Below are positions 22,111 through 34,333 of a DNA stretch of 64,000 bases, in pieces (within the stretch, counting starts at the first letter, position 1; the number at the start of each line of letters is the position of its first letter). The stretch covers positions 186,001 to 250,000 of the forward strand of contig JALRME010000024.1 in NCBI GenBank assembly GCA_026120035.1, in the 5' to 3' direction. The notes below the pieces were generated by a model. The model saw only the letters and a program-made list of their open reading frames with translations, was not told where the DNA came from and searched no databases. Source of the DNA: Coleophoma eucalyptorum. Lineage: Eukaryota > Ascomycota > Leotiomycetes > Helotiales > Dermateaceae. The position numbers and the translations under genes are program-made.

Positions 22111-25100
22111 AATGAGTGGAATGTGGCACGAAGGCCGACGGGTATATATATTTGTATAAGAATGAAGTTGGGAGCCTTGAAACTCAGCGGCGAGGATACT
22201 GCTCTAGGGGTGATTAGCTCTCCGACCTCCAAAGTAGAACACTCCAGAGTAGCAAAGCTATGCCGACATACCTGTATGCCGTTGATGTGCTCTCTCAGAA
22301 GAGCAGAATGTGCTCAGCGTTGCATCCAGGCGAAAAGGAAATAGATCGATGAGCCAATTGTGTATGGTCGGAAGTGGTGGTGTTGTAGGTAGTATTGATA
22401 ATGAAGTTGAGAGACCTTGAAAGGAGGGAGTGACGAACTTGGTATATGGAAGGAATGAAGAGGGTAGGATGGAGGTGAATGATGAGATCTCGAAAGGGGA
22501 CCCTTCCACAGAGCCGGAGAGCGGGTCTTAGGGCCTGGTCGAGGAAGCTCGTGGCCGATCTTCAGAGGACGTGTAATTTTGGGCTAGACGAGTGAGGGCA
22601 GGGTGTCAATGGAAATCCCGTAGGGTAAAGGCGAAGTATTGTGGGGAGACGTTGTCGTGTAGTCGAGCTGGTACGAGTGCATGAGAAGTCCAGTAATCGC
22701 ATGAAGCACACTGCAGGCTTGACCGCAGAGATATCGTCGATGATATAGCCAAGTTGTTATTCTCTGGAGACTTCCTTCTGGAAGACTGGGAAGTCCTTCT
22801 GAAGCATGAAGCCTTAGCCAGGATACCTCAGATTTGATGGCCAATTTAAAATGTGTGCTCCACTGCTTGAATAGGAGTCGCCGGGGTCAGGTTTGAAATG
22901 CGAATCTCGCGGCTCCTCGCGAGAAGGGGGGGATGGGATGATGGTCGAGCACAGCGGCTTGATCGACAGCACAAATAGCAGAGAAATAATCCACGCACAG
23001 AAACGCGGTTGATGGATTAATGTCGTGGTCTTTGTGCAGAGTAAATATGGCGGAAGCTTCGGTTAAGAAGGAAGAGTGAAGAGTCAGAAAGCCGTTGTTG
23101 TGATGCCAACACAGCATCAACGGCCCCAGATATTGGATGAAGCTTATTCGACGACGCGTGCGATAGCCCGGCCTGTACCTGGATTTGGAAGCAAAGAGGC
23201 TGTTGATGGCGAGCAAGACCTGGACCGGCGGTGTGATGGGAAGTACGGTAAGGAGCAGCGCCGTGAATTATTGTATTGTGTTTATATTGAAAGGAGTGTA
23301 CAGAATAGGAAGCAAGCTTGGTGGTAGCAGAGTGCAAGATGTGGGTGAGGGTTAGTATGAGTGTGAGTGAGGATTCCTTAGGGCGAGAAGAAGTCTGACT
23401 GGCAGGTCTTCCACAGGCCAAACTTGCTTCCACGCCGCGCGACCCTCACTTCCAAGTTCCAACCCTCGCCGCTAAGCGTCGCCCTACCTAACCCAAGCTG
23501 GGGACTTTGCATTTCGTTCCTTCTTGCTTGCATTCCCTCTTCCGCAAGGTCTTGTTTCTCGCGCTTCTTGCCTAACTGCTGACTACGAATCAGGAATAAC
23601 ATACAATACAATAGTACCCCTCGGCGCTTCTGCAGTGTGCACTGAGCCCTTTTCATTTATCGTTGGCCTCCATCACCACCTAGCAGGTGTATGGGCGACG
23701 AAAAAGCATCAAAGTGTTCATTCATGTAAATTAGCTCAACTTTATGCCTTGACATACGCCGGCCGGGAACGGGGTAGTGTGATATGGTTCTGCTAATAAA
23801 ATTAAGTACAGGGCTTAGAGTGCGACTGACGACGGCCGCATTGGTGGAAGCGGGCATAATGAATGCGGCCATGTTTCGACCTTCCACGCTGTGCTGCTAC
23901 TCGTCGTCGCCATCAGAGATGCTCCCTGTTTCGCAACATCAATGCAAGCACTCCAGCAGCCATGGTCTAGAAACACTGGCTGGCTGGGAGCATATCAGGG
24001 GAGACAAGCCTAAAGGCGACGACGCACTTACTAGCTTGCGAGGCGATGAAGCCTCGAGAGGCATCGAATCCTGAGTAATTGAGACAACTGACGAGCTTTG
24101 GTGCCTTCAAAGCGTGCAGCTCCTTCATCACTTCACATCGTTGTCATTTGACGGCGAGGGGCAGGGTCCGCGGCCACACCACTCACCACCCCCACCCGCT
24201 CAGATACAGTAGTAGCACTATCCGCGTCGCAAATCAATCGATAGATCGACGAGCTATTGCTCCTGCTCCCGCTCTGTGGTGTACAAGAGAACACGAGTAA
24301 ATCTAGTACGTGGACAGTACATGCTGTTCTGTCCCTCTCCCGACGCATGTCTTCGACACATATGCATCGTGGTGCGGGCGCAGCCGTCGACCCCTTTGCT
24401 CCTTGCGTCACAGCTTGGGCACAATTCCAGTTTTCGCAGAGCTGGGTGAGAGCAACGGCGTGCTGCCTCTCGATTCGTGTTAGGTTGTGCAGGGGATATG
24501 CAGACTTGTGCAATAATCCTGCCCCCAACATTAGTGGCGAGGTACCCGAGCATGTCTTCAGGGGTTGCGAACTTGGGCGGCGCGGCTTTCAACTAGTCTT
24601 TCCGGCCGGCCGCCTGTTTGTGTGGACCGGCGCGCATTCTAGCTCTAGCTTTGCGACGCCAGTGTCAAAGACAAAGTTCGCAGACATGACATGAGATGTT
24701 CTGCGCCGGGTTGGGCCTCTTCCTCATTTCCTCAACATCGGAGTGAGCCCCTCACAGGAAATATAGTTCCCGTGGCTCATCTCAATTCCCGTGTGCCTTC
24801 CCGCCGCCCATGTGCAATTTTGGGGCAGCATGGATGCGAATCAACCACACCTTGGGTGGCAAATCCTGCTGCTTTCTTGAGCGTTGAGTCAACCTTCCCA
24901 CCTCCAACCCATGCTCAAATCATCGAATACGATCGGACGGGTGCGTTTCACCTGGCCCCAGTCCGCAGTGTTGGGTTCGGCTCTGAGTTACCATTCGGGA
25001 GAGCGAATGATGTTCAGGGGTAAGAGAGCTGAAATACAGTAGGATATTTGTATACTTCAAATAGCGACAAAAGAACAGGCCCTGAGCTAGTGCTGGGAAT

Positions 25101-27227
25101 TTGGGAAAGTGGCACAGTGCAAATCTCGCGGTGATATGGATCTGCGAGTTGGGAAGGAGCTTGTTCCGAACACCTGGAAGTCTGATATTGCAGATGAGGG
25201 GTATTTGCCAAGAATAAATCTCATATAACACAGCATGGTTTCGAGACGGGGACTTAGGACACACTCTCCATGATTATGTCAATGTTTGAAGCCCGGACTG
25301 CCGCATCAATGAGCATACTCGACACGACTCAGCATGAACAGAAATACCGGCAAGTGTGGAGTTTCTCCAGGACTTTGGCTGCGGAAGATTTCCATTCAGG
25401 CCTACAAGACTTCAACTTGCATCAGGAATGCTGGAGGACCCCTTGGTCAATCCGGGAGGATTATTCATGCGTTCGAGATGGGGAATGGTTCACGAGGGGT
25501 AGTCTGCTCCTCGAAGCTACCCTCCATTATATTTAGCATGGCAAGGTCAATGCATCTCGTTCTTCCTCAAGCGAAAGCTCTTTAGGTCTTTGGGTGGAAA
25601 TCGACGTTGCGCATGCGATGAACTTTTAAATTAATAGTATTCAGCGAGTCTGCTCTTTAAGTCGGGTCATATATTTTGAAAGCCTGTCTCAATATTTGTG
25701 TGCCCTGATGCACTTGCAAATTTATTGGAGTGGAGTTGGAGTTTGGCATTTCCTGCTAGCCGTGTCTCTCTTCGGTTTTGTCATTTGTTTGCATGCAACT
25801 CTTTCATGTCCCGGGAAGCATTCCACAGCAAGCTGAGCTATCAGGTTTACTTACTGATCGCTCTGGTAGTTGGAGAAGCTCTTGACCTGGTTGCAATTGG
25901 CCTGCAAACTTTGTGAGTTGGAGCTGGCTGACATTTCTATGGAGCGCCGCTAGCTCAACCTATCCTTATAGATTTGCCTGTGTATCGAAGTAGTACTACC
26001 ATGCAAGTATCCATACTTAAGCCATTGTCAATTTTGAACAGCTAGAATGTACATAGATCATTGTATTGGTGGATGTAGCTCCTGTTTAGTTTCTGTGCAT
26101 GTTTGCATGGTGATACAATATTATTGGCCACTATGTACATATGAAATTCCCAACCGTTCAATAAGGGAGGCGATTGATGTACTAAGCGAAAGTCATATCT
26201 TTTGAAGGTGAATTTCATACCCCTTTCTTGTTGATCTTTTGATTTTTTAGTGAATAGTGGTCACTGTCGCTTTCCCAATCGAGCAGCACTTTCCATCTGG
26301 CACTTTCTCAGGTTAGCCAGCCATTTCTCCTCTGGAAGACGTAGTAGAGCACTCTGTTCTTCTCTCTCTCACATGATTAGCCTCATGCTTGCCATCTTCT
26401 GACTTTCTATATGGCTCATTCATCGACGGCAGGCGAGAAAATCACCAGGCAGTTTCAAAGCAAACTGATTTCAGTTGACCATATCCATAACACCTTGAAG
26501 ACAGGCTCTTCATCCGGTGTTCTTCATCGTGTTACCGCCAGTTACTTCAATGCTTCAAATCCTCACATTGACAACAAAATTCCAGCTTCTCTTGTTTTCT
26601 GTTCATCGTCTTCACAATCTTTCAACAGTGGTATCTTGAAGACCTTGGGTTCTGCGAATAAGTAGAGACTCTCTTCACTCTACGATCCATTTCTGCAAGT
26701 GCTTTGTGAGTCGTTCGACTCTAAAGTCTGCTGTTATCCTCGGGTTCTTTGCATTTTTGTGTTACCACGACACTATTGCAGCTGAAGCCTAGCTCTTGAA
26801 GTCTTCTCTATAGCTATATTTGGCTGCTGAGCAGGCTTACCACCTCTTCTTTCTACCAATATCTCTTGCCTACCATCTCAAATTCTCTATTAAACAAACA
26901 GCCCCAGAGGTCAGTTGATTTTCATGTGCTTCTGCAATTCCCATGCCTGTTTCCACAAACGTATGTCACAAATAAGCACTTGAGACTTTAGCTTTGCTCC
27001 CGAGGAAGTTATCCTCCAGCCATGTATCAAACGTGCGAGCTCCTCTTTCTCTTTTTCATGCCCCAATTCATTAGACAGCCGCGACTTCCACTTGGATTCG
27101 ATCTCAAGTTTACCCAGACCCCGGCTCTACATCCAATCTTCAATCCATAACTGCAAATCCTCGCAAAACACTAACCACAGATTTCTCATCAAGGATAGCC
27201 AAAATACCTCCTAATTACCAGAAGTTT
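22111..27227. other. 5.1-kb gene-free region upstream of IME2-type kinase
   Basis: Divergent interval between the IME2-type kinase (-) and the Stc1-domain gene (+). Many open frames of 60-145 codons occur on both strands and overlap, but none has recognisable motifs or convincing splice structure. A small frame at 26411-26665 (84 codons, Ser-rich) is the only one that is not obviously a shadow, and I cannot support it. A TATATATA-like stretch lies at 22143-22152. The last 900 bp before the Stc1-domain gene are strongly pyrimidine-rich. A long 5' UTR or non-coding RNAs would fit. Confidence 0.5.
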
Positions 27228-28622
27228 ATGAATATGTCCTCCAAAGTGTAGGTTTCTCTCTCTTTCTCTTTTACACTGAGCTGACAGTACTAGACGAAAG
27301 GATATCCCCCTTCTCAAGGAGTAAGTCAAGTTTTGGGTCTTGTATAGGCAGATCTAATGCTCCATAGTTACGTGTGTATCAGATGCAATAAGAGAAAGGA
27401 CCCTCTCTCCTTTTCAAGAAAAGAGATTAATACCTACCTATACAAAGTTGGCGCGGGCATCCACCTTAACGCCATTACAGCGAAGTTGTGCTGCCGTACA
27501 TGCAAAGGCGAACAGGTAAGCGGTGCATACCCGCTATAGACTGGGGAATACTGACTTCTGTTCAGGTCCATGAGATGCAGTGTGACGGACCGTGTGGCCT
27601 CGTAAAAGTATTAGACGATTTCAGTAAGGCCCAGCGCTCTAACGGATCTAGAGTAAGCCTTCGGTTTCCAATCCTCACTCCAGACTGATGCTAATATTCA
27701 GCTTCTAAGTGGTGCCAGGCGTGTATAAACTGGAAGGAGGCCTCAGAGCCTTGTGTGGTCCCAGTAGCAGCCCCAAACAATGATCTAGCGCCCGACGAAG
27801 AGTTTGAGTATTTTGGCTCCAGAGAAGGAATCCATGACCCCGAGGCTGGTTATGACAGTGACGAAGTGAGTTCTAAAGGTTCATTGATCCATTATTCTTG
27901 TGATACGATTACTAAAGTTGGCCTGTACTGGCTCTAGGACTATGGCATGCCATATGGTGCAATGAACGATCTGGTCATTGACGAAACGCCGCAGCAATGG
28001 CAAGGCTTCTCAGATACAACATCAATCGCAACCAATGGTATAAATACAATGCCAGCAAACGCAGGGTGCAATAACGGGATTACACAACCAGGATCCGTCG
28101 CAGATACCAGCGGAGCCAGTAACCCATATATTGGCCGCTTGAATGCAGCAACAGCAAGCGTGTCCAGCTGGTCTGCTACAGACCCACGTCGAGCTACCGC
28201 TACAGGTAGAGCGTATAATGCATGGGGCCCAGCTGGCCAACATGTCACTAGATATCAAAATGCCTCTTCTACGCAGGAGACTAGTTCTATGGTTGGCACG
28301 GGCAGAGACTATCAATCGTACGCAGCCAGCAGGACACCACTTCAAGACGCAGCTATACCATCGGCTTCTGCTATTAAACTTGTAACACCAAGCAGAGCTT
28401 CATTGGCACCAAGCGCTCTTGATGTCAGAACGGATTCACGCTGGGCTAGGCCGGTAAGCCCCCTTCTCATAGCCTCTTTTAAAAGCATGTGGACACATAG
28501 CTAACTGTCGTCAAAAGTCTGGAAGGAAAACTGAGAAACCAAAAGTGGTAGTCAAACGCCCAGACGCCCTTATGGAACAGGTGCCAAGAGCCGACGACGA
28601 CAGTGACGATGACTACATATAA
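27228..28622 (+). CDS. Stc1-domain zinc-finger protein
   Basis: Seven exons: 27228-27247, 27288-27320, 27368-27515, 27566-27652, 27710-27865, 27938-28453 and 28518-28622, about 354 residues. The N-terminal 95 or so residues form an Stc1-type tandem zinc finger with four cysteine pairs: CIRC, CRTC, CDGPC and CQAC, with the usual LSFSRKEI and LDDFSKAQR blocks after the first and third pairs. The rest is low-complexity, rich in Ala, Ser, Thr and Gln, and the protein ends in an acidic DDDSDDDYI tail. In fission yeast Stc1 links the RNA-silencing machinery to the histone H3K9 methyltransferase complex; whether this longer protein does so is unknown, as the domain is widespread in ascomycetes. The first two small exons are inferred from phase and splice sites, and every junction closes in frame. 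DCL2 lies 8.5 kb away. Confidence 0.82.
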
Positions 28623-30342
28623 TTTTGCGGGTTGCTGATGGAACGGAGGATGATAGATTCTTGGCGCTGTATGCGATGAATACAGCTTGTTCATTTTTTG
28701 CATTTCTTTCACGTTTGCATGGCGACAATTTCCTTGTCACGAATGGGCAAAGACCTACAGTTTTTTGCTTTCCACGTATGATGGAAGGTGTATTGTCGGC
28801 ATCCTTGAGATGTGCGCAAGTGGAGATGCGAAGCGACCAGCAAGAGAACACTTCGGTCCAGCCACTACGTTCCTTCCTCTTTCTCAGCCTCTTATTCTTC
28901 CTTCCAATGGCCTTGAAACATGGGATCACCTCCTAAATATGCCGGAACTGCACGCAACTCAGTTGGTCAAGAGGGGTGCAGTCACCCAAAATCAGCTGCT
29001 GTTATGTAGATGCAAGATAGTCTTAATGAAATCCGATGCTTTCTCCCAATTGATAGCCCGGATGCAACCAAAGAGCGATAGTTTGCAAGGCGAATATAGA
29101 GGCGACCTAGCTTGACATGAAGCTCAACTTGGCCGTGTAAGCTAATCCACAGTACGCACCACGGCTCCATTCACCGAGTTGAAGCAGCGTTCCGTGTAGA
29201 AAGGGAAGCACGAATACAAATTAACCGATAGGAACACTCACGTTTCGCGACCCTGGCAGGACCGGCCGTGAATCGCTTTGTTTCGCAATCCTTGCAATGG
29301 GCAGTTCTGAGCATCCTGCGAGGCACTCTGTACAAATTGATCGGGCCATGTACCCATAGTTCTTACAAGCACGCAGGCCGGAAGCCATGACCTCAGCAGC
29401 CAGCAGCACTCAGCACCCAGCACCGAGGAGCCAGGCCAAGGCACTCGACAGGTACGCCCGTTGCTAGCGCAGACGACGATACAGTATCTGGTGGGCGTGC
29501 CGCACTGGCAGCTAACAGATGCCAGCCAACCAATCCTGACGAATAACAAGCTTCCAAGGATTCTGGAAAGCGGCCAAACACATGTTCGTGTGGCTGATGA
29601 ACCACACCATTTCCATCCCTACCTTACCTTACAGTAGCTCTACGAATGGACGCCATACCATGAACCGGATAGCATCCTTGTTCCCTTGCCCTTCGCTGCC
29701 AGATTGGAGCAGTCTGACGTAGAGAGCTCTCGCCTCTCTTGTTGTCTTGCCTTGCCATTGCCATGTCGCCTGGACGCCCACATGGAATCCCACCTGCCAC
29801 CTCTTATCTGCGCGCGCTCGACATCCATCAAGTACGCCCGCCCAGCTTGGGTGCAATAGCAGCTGCACAACATGCTTGTAATACTTCGTCACAGTACTCG
29901 GTCTGCGCTGCCGTACATCTGACAAGATCATTGCGCCTGTGTGATTCCAACTGCTCTCACCCCCTACTATTTTCAGAGAAATTGAATTGTGCCAGCCAGC
30001 GTAGTTGTGCCCCTCACGGCTGCTGTAGCTAATTCGCATCGAAACGAAGCATTTGCGATGTCATGACCACAGCTCGCACGACCACATCCCTGACCACCAG
30101 ACCTCACCTTCTTCCATTTTTCGATCCTGGAAACCACGACAGAGCGATTTCGTGCCAATCCACCGACTCACCATTCACGGAGTAAACAGACTTGCTAGAA
30201 GCCTCTACCAACGCACGATTGTATCTCGAATTCTATCTCCGTCCACTGACGCCATACTCTTCGTCTGAAGTCGCTTGCTTGCACACGTCAAATCTTGGTG
30301 GGGAGGGCAAATTTCTGTGAGGAAGGAAGAATACCCGTCGAG
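28623..30342. other. Intergenic region, no gene seen
   Basis: About 1.7 kb between two + strand genes. The left part should hold the Stc1-domain gene 3' UTR, the right part the promoter and leader of the DUF7514-type gene. Open frames up to 142 codons occur on both strands but overlap and have no recognisable motif. Confidence 0.5.
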
Positions 30343-32697
30343 ATGGCCTATGAACCGTCTCGTCGGTCGCAAGAACCAGACTATTTCGAATTCTCCGACC
30401 CAAGAATGCCTGAAACTGTCTCGAACCAATATCCTACAGAGTCTCGAGACAATTCATCTTTTCGACAAACAAATCCTGCTTTTCCACCCCCACCACGAAC
30501 ATCACCTCCAGCGCACGAAAGGTTGGCTTCTGTCTCAACGCGCCACGATTCTACGTCCACGCAAAATGGAGTTTCGCCAGAGCTTATGAATATGATAACG
30601 GAGCAGATTACGGAGAAAGTCAAGAAAGAACGTAAGTGTGTGGATGTTGAACGAGCTTCACTGTTGGGCCTTGGCTCCTATCTTGCGCCTATGGCTTTTC
30701 TCAAATTTGCAAGGACTCTCACATGGCATATTTGCTAACCATCCTCTCAGTTGTGGAACACTTTAAGCAGACGGGTAATATAGAAGAACCCAAAGCTACA
30801 CCGATGCAACGAGCTCCTTCGGCCAATTCTCATTCATCCGCATCCCCCCCTCCAACAGCTCGTAGGGTTTACACGCCACCTTCTCCAGCGCATATACCCA
30901 AGAACCACAACACAAGCCCTTCTATGGGACCGACAAGAACTTCTCCCCCCGAAAGTCCTTTGGATAAACCTTCGAATGTTCGTTTCTCCGACAGAGATCC
31001 AAAGCCTCGACCTGTTGCTCCTCGGACTTACTCTAGCTTGGAGTTGAGTACAATAGACAAAAGATGGGGACGATTGTTTGATAGCGAAGGAAACCCAACT
31101 GAAAGGCTTGGCCAAATTTTGCGAGGACTTGCAAACCACATTGTAAGATACCTATAGGACGTACGTTGAAGCTAAGCTGATTATACCCAGATTGATGATT
31201 TTGCTCCAAAGCGAAGCATTGTCATCCCTCCCAGCAAAATGGTTATGTACTATTCCAATCATAAAATGGACAGCGAGGTCCATCCTTTCACCTGTGAGTA
31301 GCCATGCCAAGTAAATAGGAACCAGATGCTAATGACAATAAGCAATCTTTGGTGTTCAGTCTCATGACCAGATCTCCCAATTGTATCAAGACCTTGGCTG
31401 TCAACACCATCTAATCCAGGACGACGTATTCAGTGATCCCCTGATTCCAGCTTTAACTCCGGCGGGATTTGCTCATTGGGTCACCATCACCCTCCTCGCT
31501 TATCCTGAAGAAGAGACGGAGCGACTGCAAAAAGTTGTTCTAGCGCTCCCAATCGACGCTGATGGAGAAATGGTTGACGGGAAGCCTGAGCGCCTACCAA
31601 AGCAAATATCAAGACATCTCTTGCCCGCGGAAGAGGACCGGAGATCAAAGAAACTCTTAGACAGGGCTGTGTCGGATTTTTTCGAAGACCTTGATGAAGC
31701 GCCACCTCAAAGCAGGCGGCGGCAGTCTCGAACCAGTCCACCTCCTCTTCGCCGAACGTCTTCGTCTCAGACACGATATCGCAACGCTGATATTCCACCA
31801 CCGCCAAGAACCTCACCTCCATCCCAGAAAAGCAAGCCCCTTGAACGAGACCGTATGCCTTATGTTGGGACTCCATCCGTTTCAGATTCTGCTGCTACGG
31901 ACGATGCAATCAAGATAGAACGTGAACGTCAGCCGTATACTGCACAACCAGGTGGTGGGAAAGTTCGAACCGAGAAAGTCAACATTCCATCTGCCAAAGA
32001 GGTTCCATCTCGAAATCGCGCCAATTCCACAAGCCGAGTGACAAGAGATCCACTTGATGCAGAACCTAGGGCTGCTCGCCCCCAGAGTATAGCTGCACAA
32101 AATTATACACCACATCCCCCCCGGAATGGTCCAAGACGGCCTAATAGTCCTCCGCTAAAAACCTTCAGCCATTCTACACCTACCGATTTGAACGCGAATT
32201 CAAATTATCCTGCTTCATTGTCGTCTGCTGCTAGCCACGGTGCTCAGTTTACTTCTAATGTGCCTTCCTCACAAACAACAGCAACACCATTTCCCCCACC
32301 TCCACCTCCTATCGATATAAGAGATTCGAGACCGAGGGAGGAACGAGTTCCTCACAGGAGAGGAACCGAGGACGATACAAAACTTTCCTCTGACTTTAGC
32401 AGTCCAAGAGATGCCGAACGCTGGGACAGACTACAGGAAATGAGCCGCGCAGAAGTTGACCGGGGACACAGAGGTTATGATCATCGACAGTCGGTGTCGA
32501 GTGATCCTAGAGATCCGAGAGCTTCTACTGACCCTCGGATCCCAAATTCTTCCGACACAAGAGACTCCAGGAATTCCGTGCCTATGGGGCCAAGAGACCC
32601 CAGAAATGCAGCTCCCTATGAAGAATACTACAAATCTCGGGATCGTGCTTCGTCACGCGGGAGTGGCTTCGACGATTATAGCAGCAGAAGATATTGA
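30343..32697 (+). CDS. DUF7514-type proline-rich protein
   Basis: Four exons, 30343-30631, 30751-31142, 31191-31293 and 31343-32697, give 712 residues with all junctions in frame. The central region (about 200-400) is a conserved ascomycete domain starting RWGRLFDSEGNPTERLGQIL and running through IDDFAPKRSIVIPPSKM, SQLYQDLGCQHHLIQDD, IPALTPAGFAHWVT and PKQISRHLLP; I recognise it as the family usually listed as DUF7514. Both flanks are disordered: an N-terminal Pro/Ser/Thr-rich part with a short helical segment (ELMNMITEQITEKVKKE) and a C-terminal half rich in PPPP, RTSPP and RDPR-type charged repeats. No catalytic motif is visible, and the molecular role is not known to me. Confidence 0.8.
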
Positions 32698-33456
32698 TGA
32701 TTGGATGATGCATTTACGCGACCTATGACCCCTTGGCGTTCTCTATTTGTTTACACTGGCAGGTGGTGCGGCTTTTCTCCTTTTGCCTCTTTTGTCAATG
32801 AAGCTTTTTTTTTCATCCCCAAGATACCTAACAATTAAGAATTTTGTTCTTCCTTTTCTTTGTCGAGTATTTCGAGCGTAGCGGAACAGGTTGGTCTTTA
32901 CGCAGGACTTCTACTGTTCTTTTTCTTTTACTTCCTTTCTAGGGAGACAATATTGTAAGGCCGCATGTATGTGGGAAGCCGTCGCTTAGAATGGAATAGC
33001 TTCATGATGGTCAGTATGGATGGGAAATTTTGAAGAATGGTACGATTGAAGGCTAGAAAAAGACAAGCAGGCTTTGTGGTGTCATCTCTTGCAGTACTCT
33101 TGGAGATCGGTGTATTTTTATCAGGGCTGTTCCTGGGTTTTCTTAGCCTTCCTGGTCGCTTTATCATCAGAAGCTTACTTGTTAGCTTGAGTTTACGGCT
33201 GGTCTGATAGATTCATAACATATAACTGAGAGGTTTCTCACATAACTGTCTTTTTTGGAATGCGACCTACTTAGCTCCTGAAGCAAACACAGATATTGGC
33301 ACTTATGTAAACGAAATAAGCGAGCATTAAACCACTCACTTATCACATCTGGCTCTCATTCATCCACAGAAATTCAACCTTCCATCCAAGCATTCCCTTA
33401 TCACTCATTCTCCCCCGGTCCCAAACTATAACAAAAGACAAAGCCCAGAGAGCCCA
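32698..33456. other. Convergent 3' intergenic region
   Basis: About 760 bp between the DUF7514-type gene (+) and the secreted-protein gene (-). It holds T-rich tracts near 32806-32950 that would suit 3' UTRs. No gene seen. Confidence 0.6.
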
Positions 33457-34333
33457 TCAAACGCAAACAGGTTCTGTGGTTGGGGCCACCGCAGCAAGAT
33501 CCGGGTTCGTCTGTCCACAGCCCTCGATCGTCCCGAGGAGGAAATCTAGTTCTGCTGCTTCGAATGCTGCACCACAATTGGAATCGCTATTTTTTGTTGT
33601 TTTGTCCCAGTCAGTTTTTCTGGGTTTAGATACTGAAAAAAAGGTGAGGGGAGGGGGGGAAGGGGGAAAGAGGAAGGGAAGAAATTACCTAGCTCCGCCT
33701 GATGCGTTGTTGAAATAGGAACAGATGTCATGGGAGAAGCAATGTTGTGTGCTGTAGGAAGCTTTTGTTAGTTTGGTAGGCCTTCTTTGCTTTTTGTCTT
33801 CTTTTGTTTGTTTTTAAAGACGGAGAGGCTTTTGGCTGAAGGGGGTGGGAATTGGGAGAGACGAGCGTGGTGAACTTACTATGCATTCCCAAGTGCGATC
33901 CCAGTACACCCAGCTCCACAGCGGCCATTGCAACTATAACTATGTCGACCATCTTAGTAAATTCTCGTTCTCATGCTTGGACTTGTCCCAAGTTTCAAAG
34001 CCCAACAAATGGAAAAGACAAAAACCTCGTGACTTAAACATAGCAGCTACACAGCTTGCCCTTCTTCCTTATCTTATAAATAGAGAGTGCAGAGGAATAT
34101 ACTCAATTGTACACATATGAGACTAAGTAGGGAACTTACTCGCTTCCCGAAGACGATGTCCCAAAATTACTGCCTACACTCCCCGTCCACGTACAGCTCA
34201 GGCTGGCGTTGTTCGTCCATGATGCCGTGGCAGTGGCGCCGATTTTGAGGCAAGTTATTGATGCATGGGATGAGCTTGTAAGGAGGGCTAGCAGCAAGAA
34301 GCAAAGGGAAGAGGATGTAGCATGGGAGACCAT
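33457..34333 (-). CDS. Small secreted cysteine-rich protein (candidate effector)
   Basis: Four short exons on the minus strand: 34333-34140, 33939-33880, 33751-33689 and 33586-33457, giving about 148 residues; all junctions keep frame (phases 2, 2, 2). The N terminus MVSHATSSSLCFLLLALL..SSSHA is a clear signal peptide (about 24 residues). The mature part has cysteines in the patterns CNGRCGAGC, HCFSHDIC, SNCG, EGCG and a final PVCV. The HD in HCFSHDIC and the following YFNNASGG resemble a fungal secreted family with a phospholipase-A2-like C-x2-HD-x-C core; catalysis is not claimed. ASTNNASLSC-type N-glycosylation sites are present. Introns (200, 128 and 102 nt) are longer than its exons. The intron 1 acceptor could be at 33940 or six bases further on. 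It would be missed by ORF-based annotation. Confidence 0.8.

Noticed and set aside
24257..24694. 145-codon open frame in the IME2 upstream region
   Set aside because: Overlapped by an equally long minus-strand frame; composition looks random and there is no domain.
26411..26665. 84-codon Ser-rich open frame upstream of the Stc1-domain gene
   Set aside because: No motif, no signal peptide and no splice partner; it lies in a pyrimidine-rich interval and could be chance.
28687..29115. 142-codon open frame after the Stc1-domain gene
   Set aside because: Starts within the probable 3' UTR and lacks any recognisable feature.
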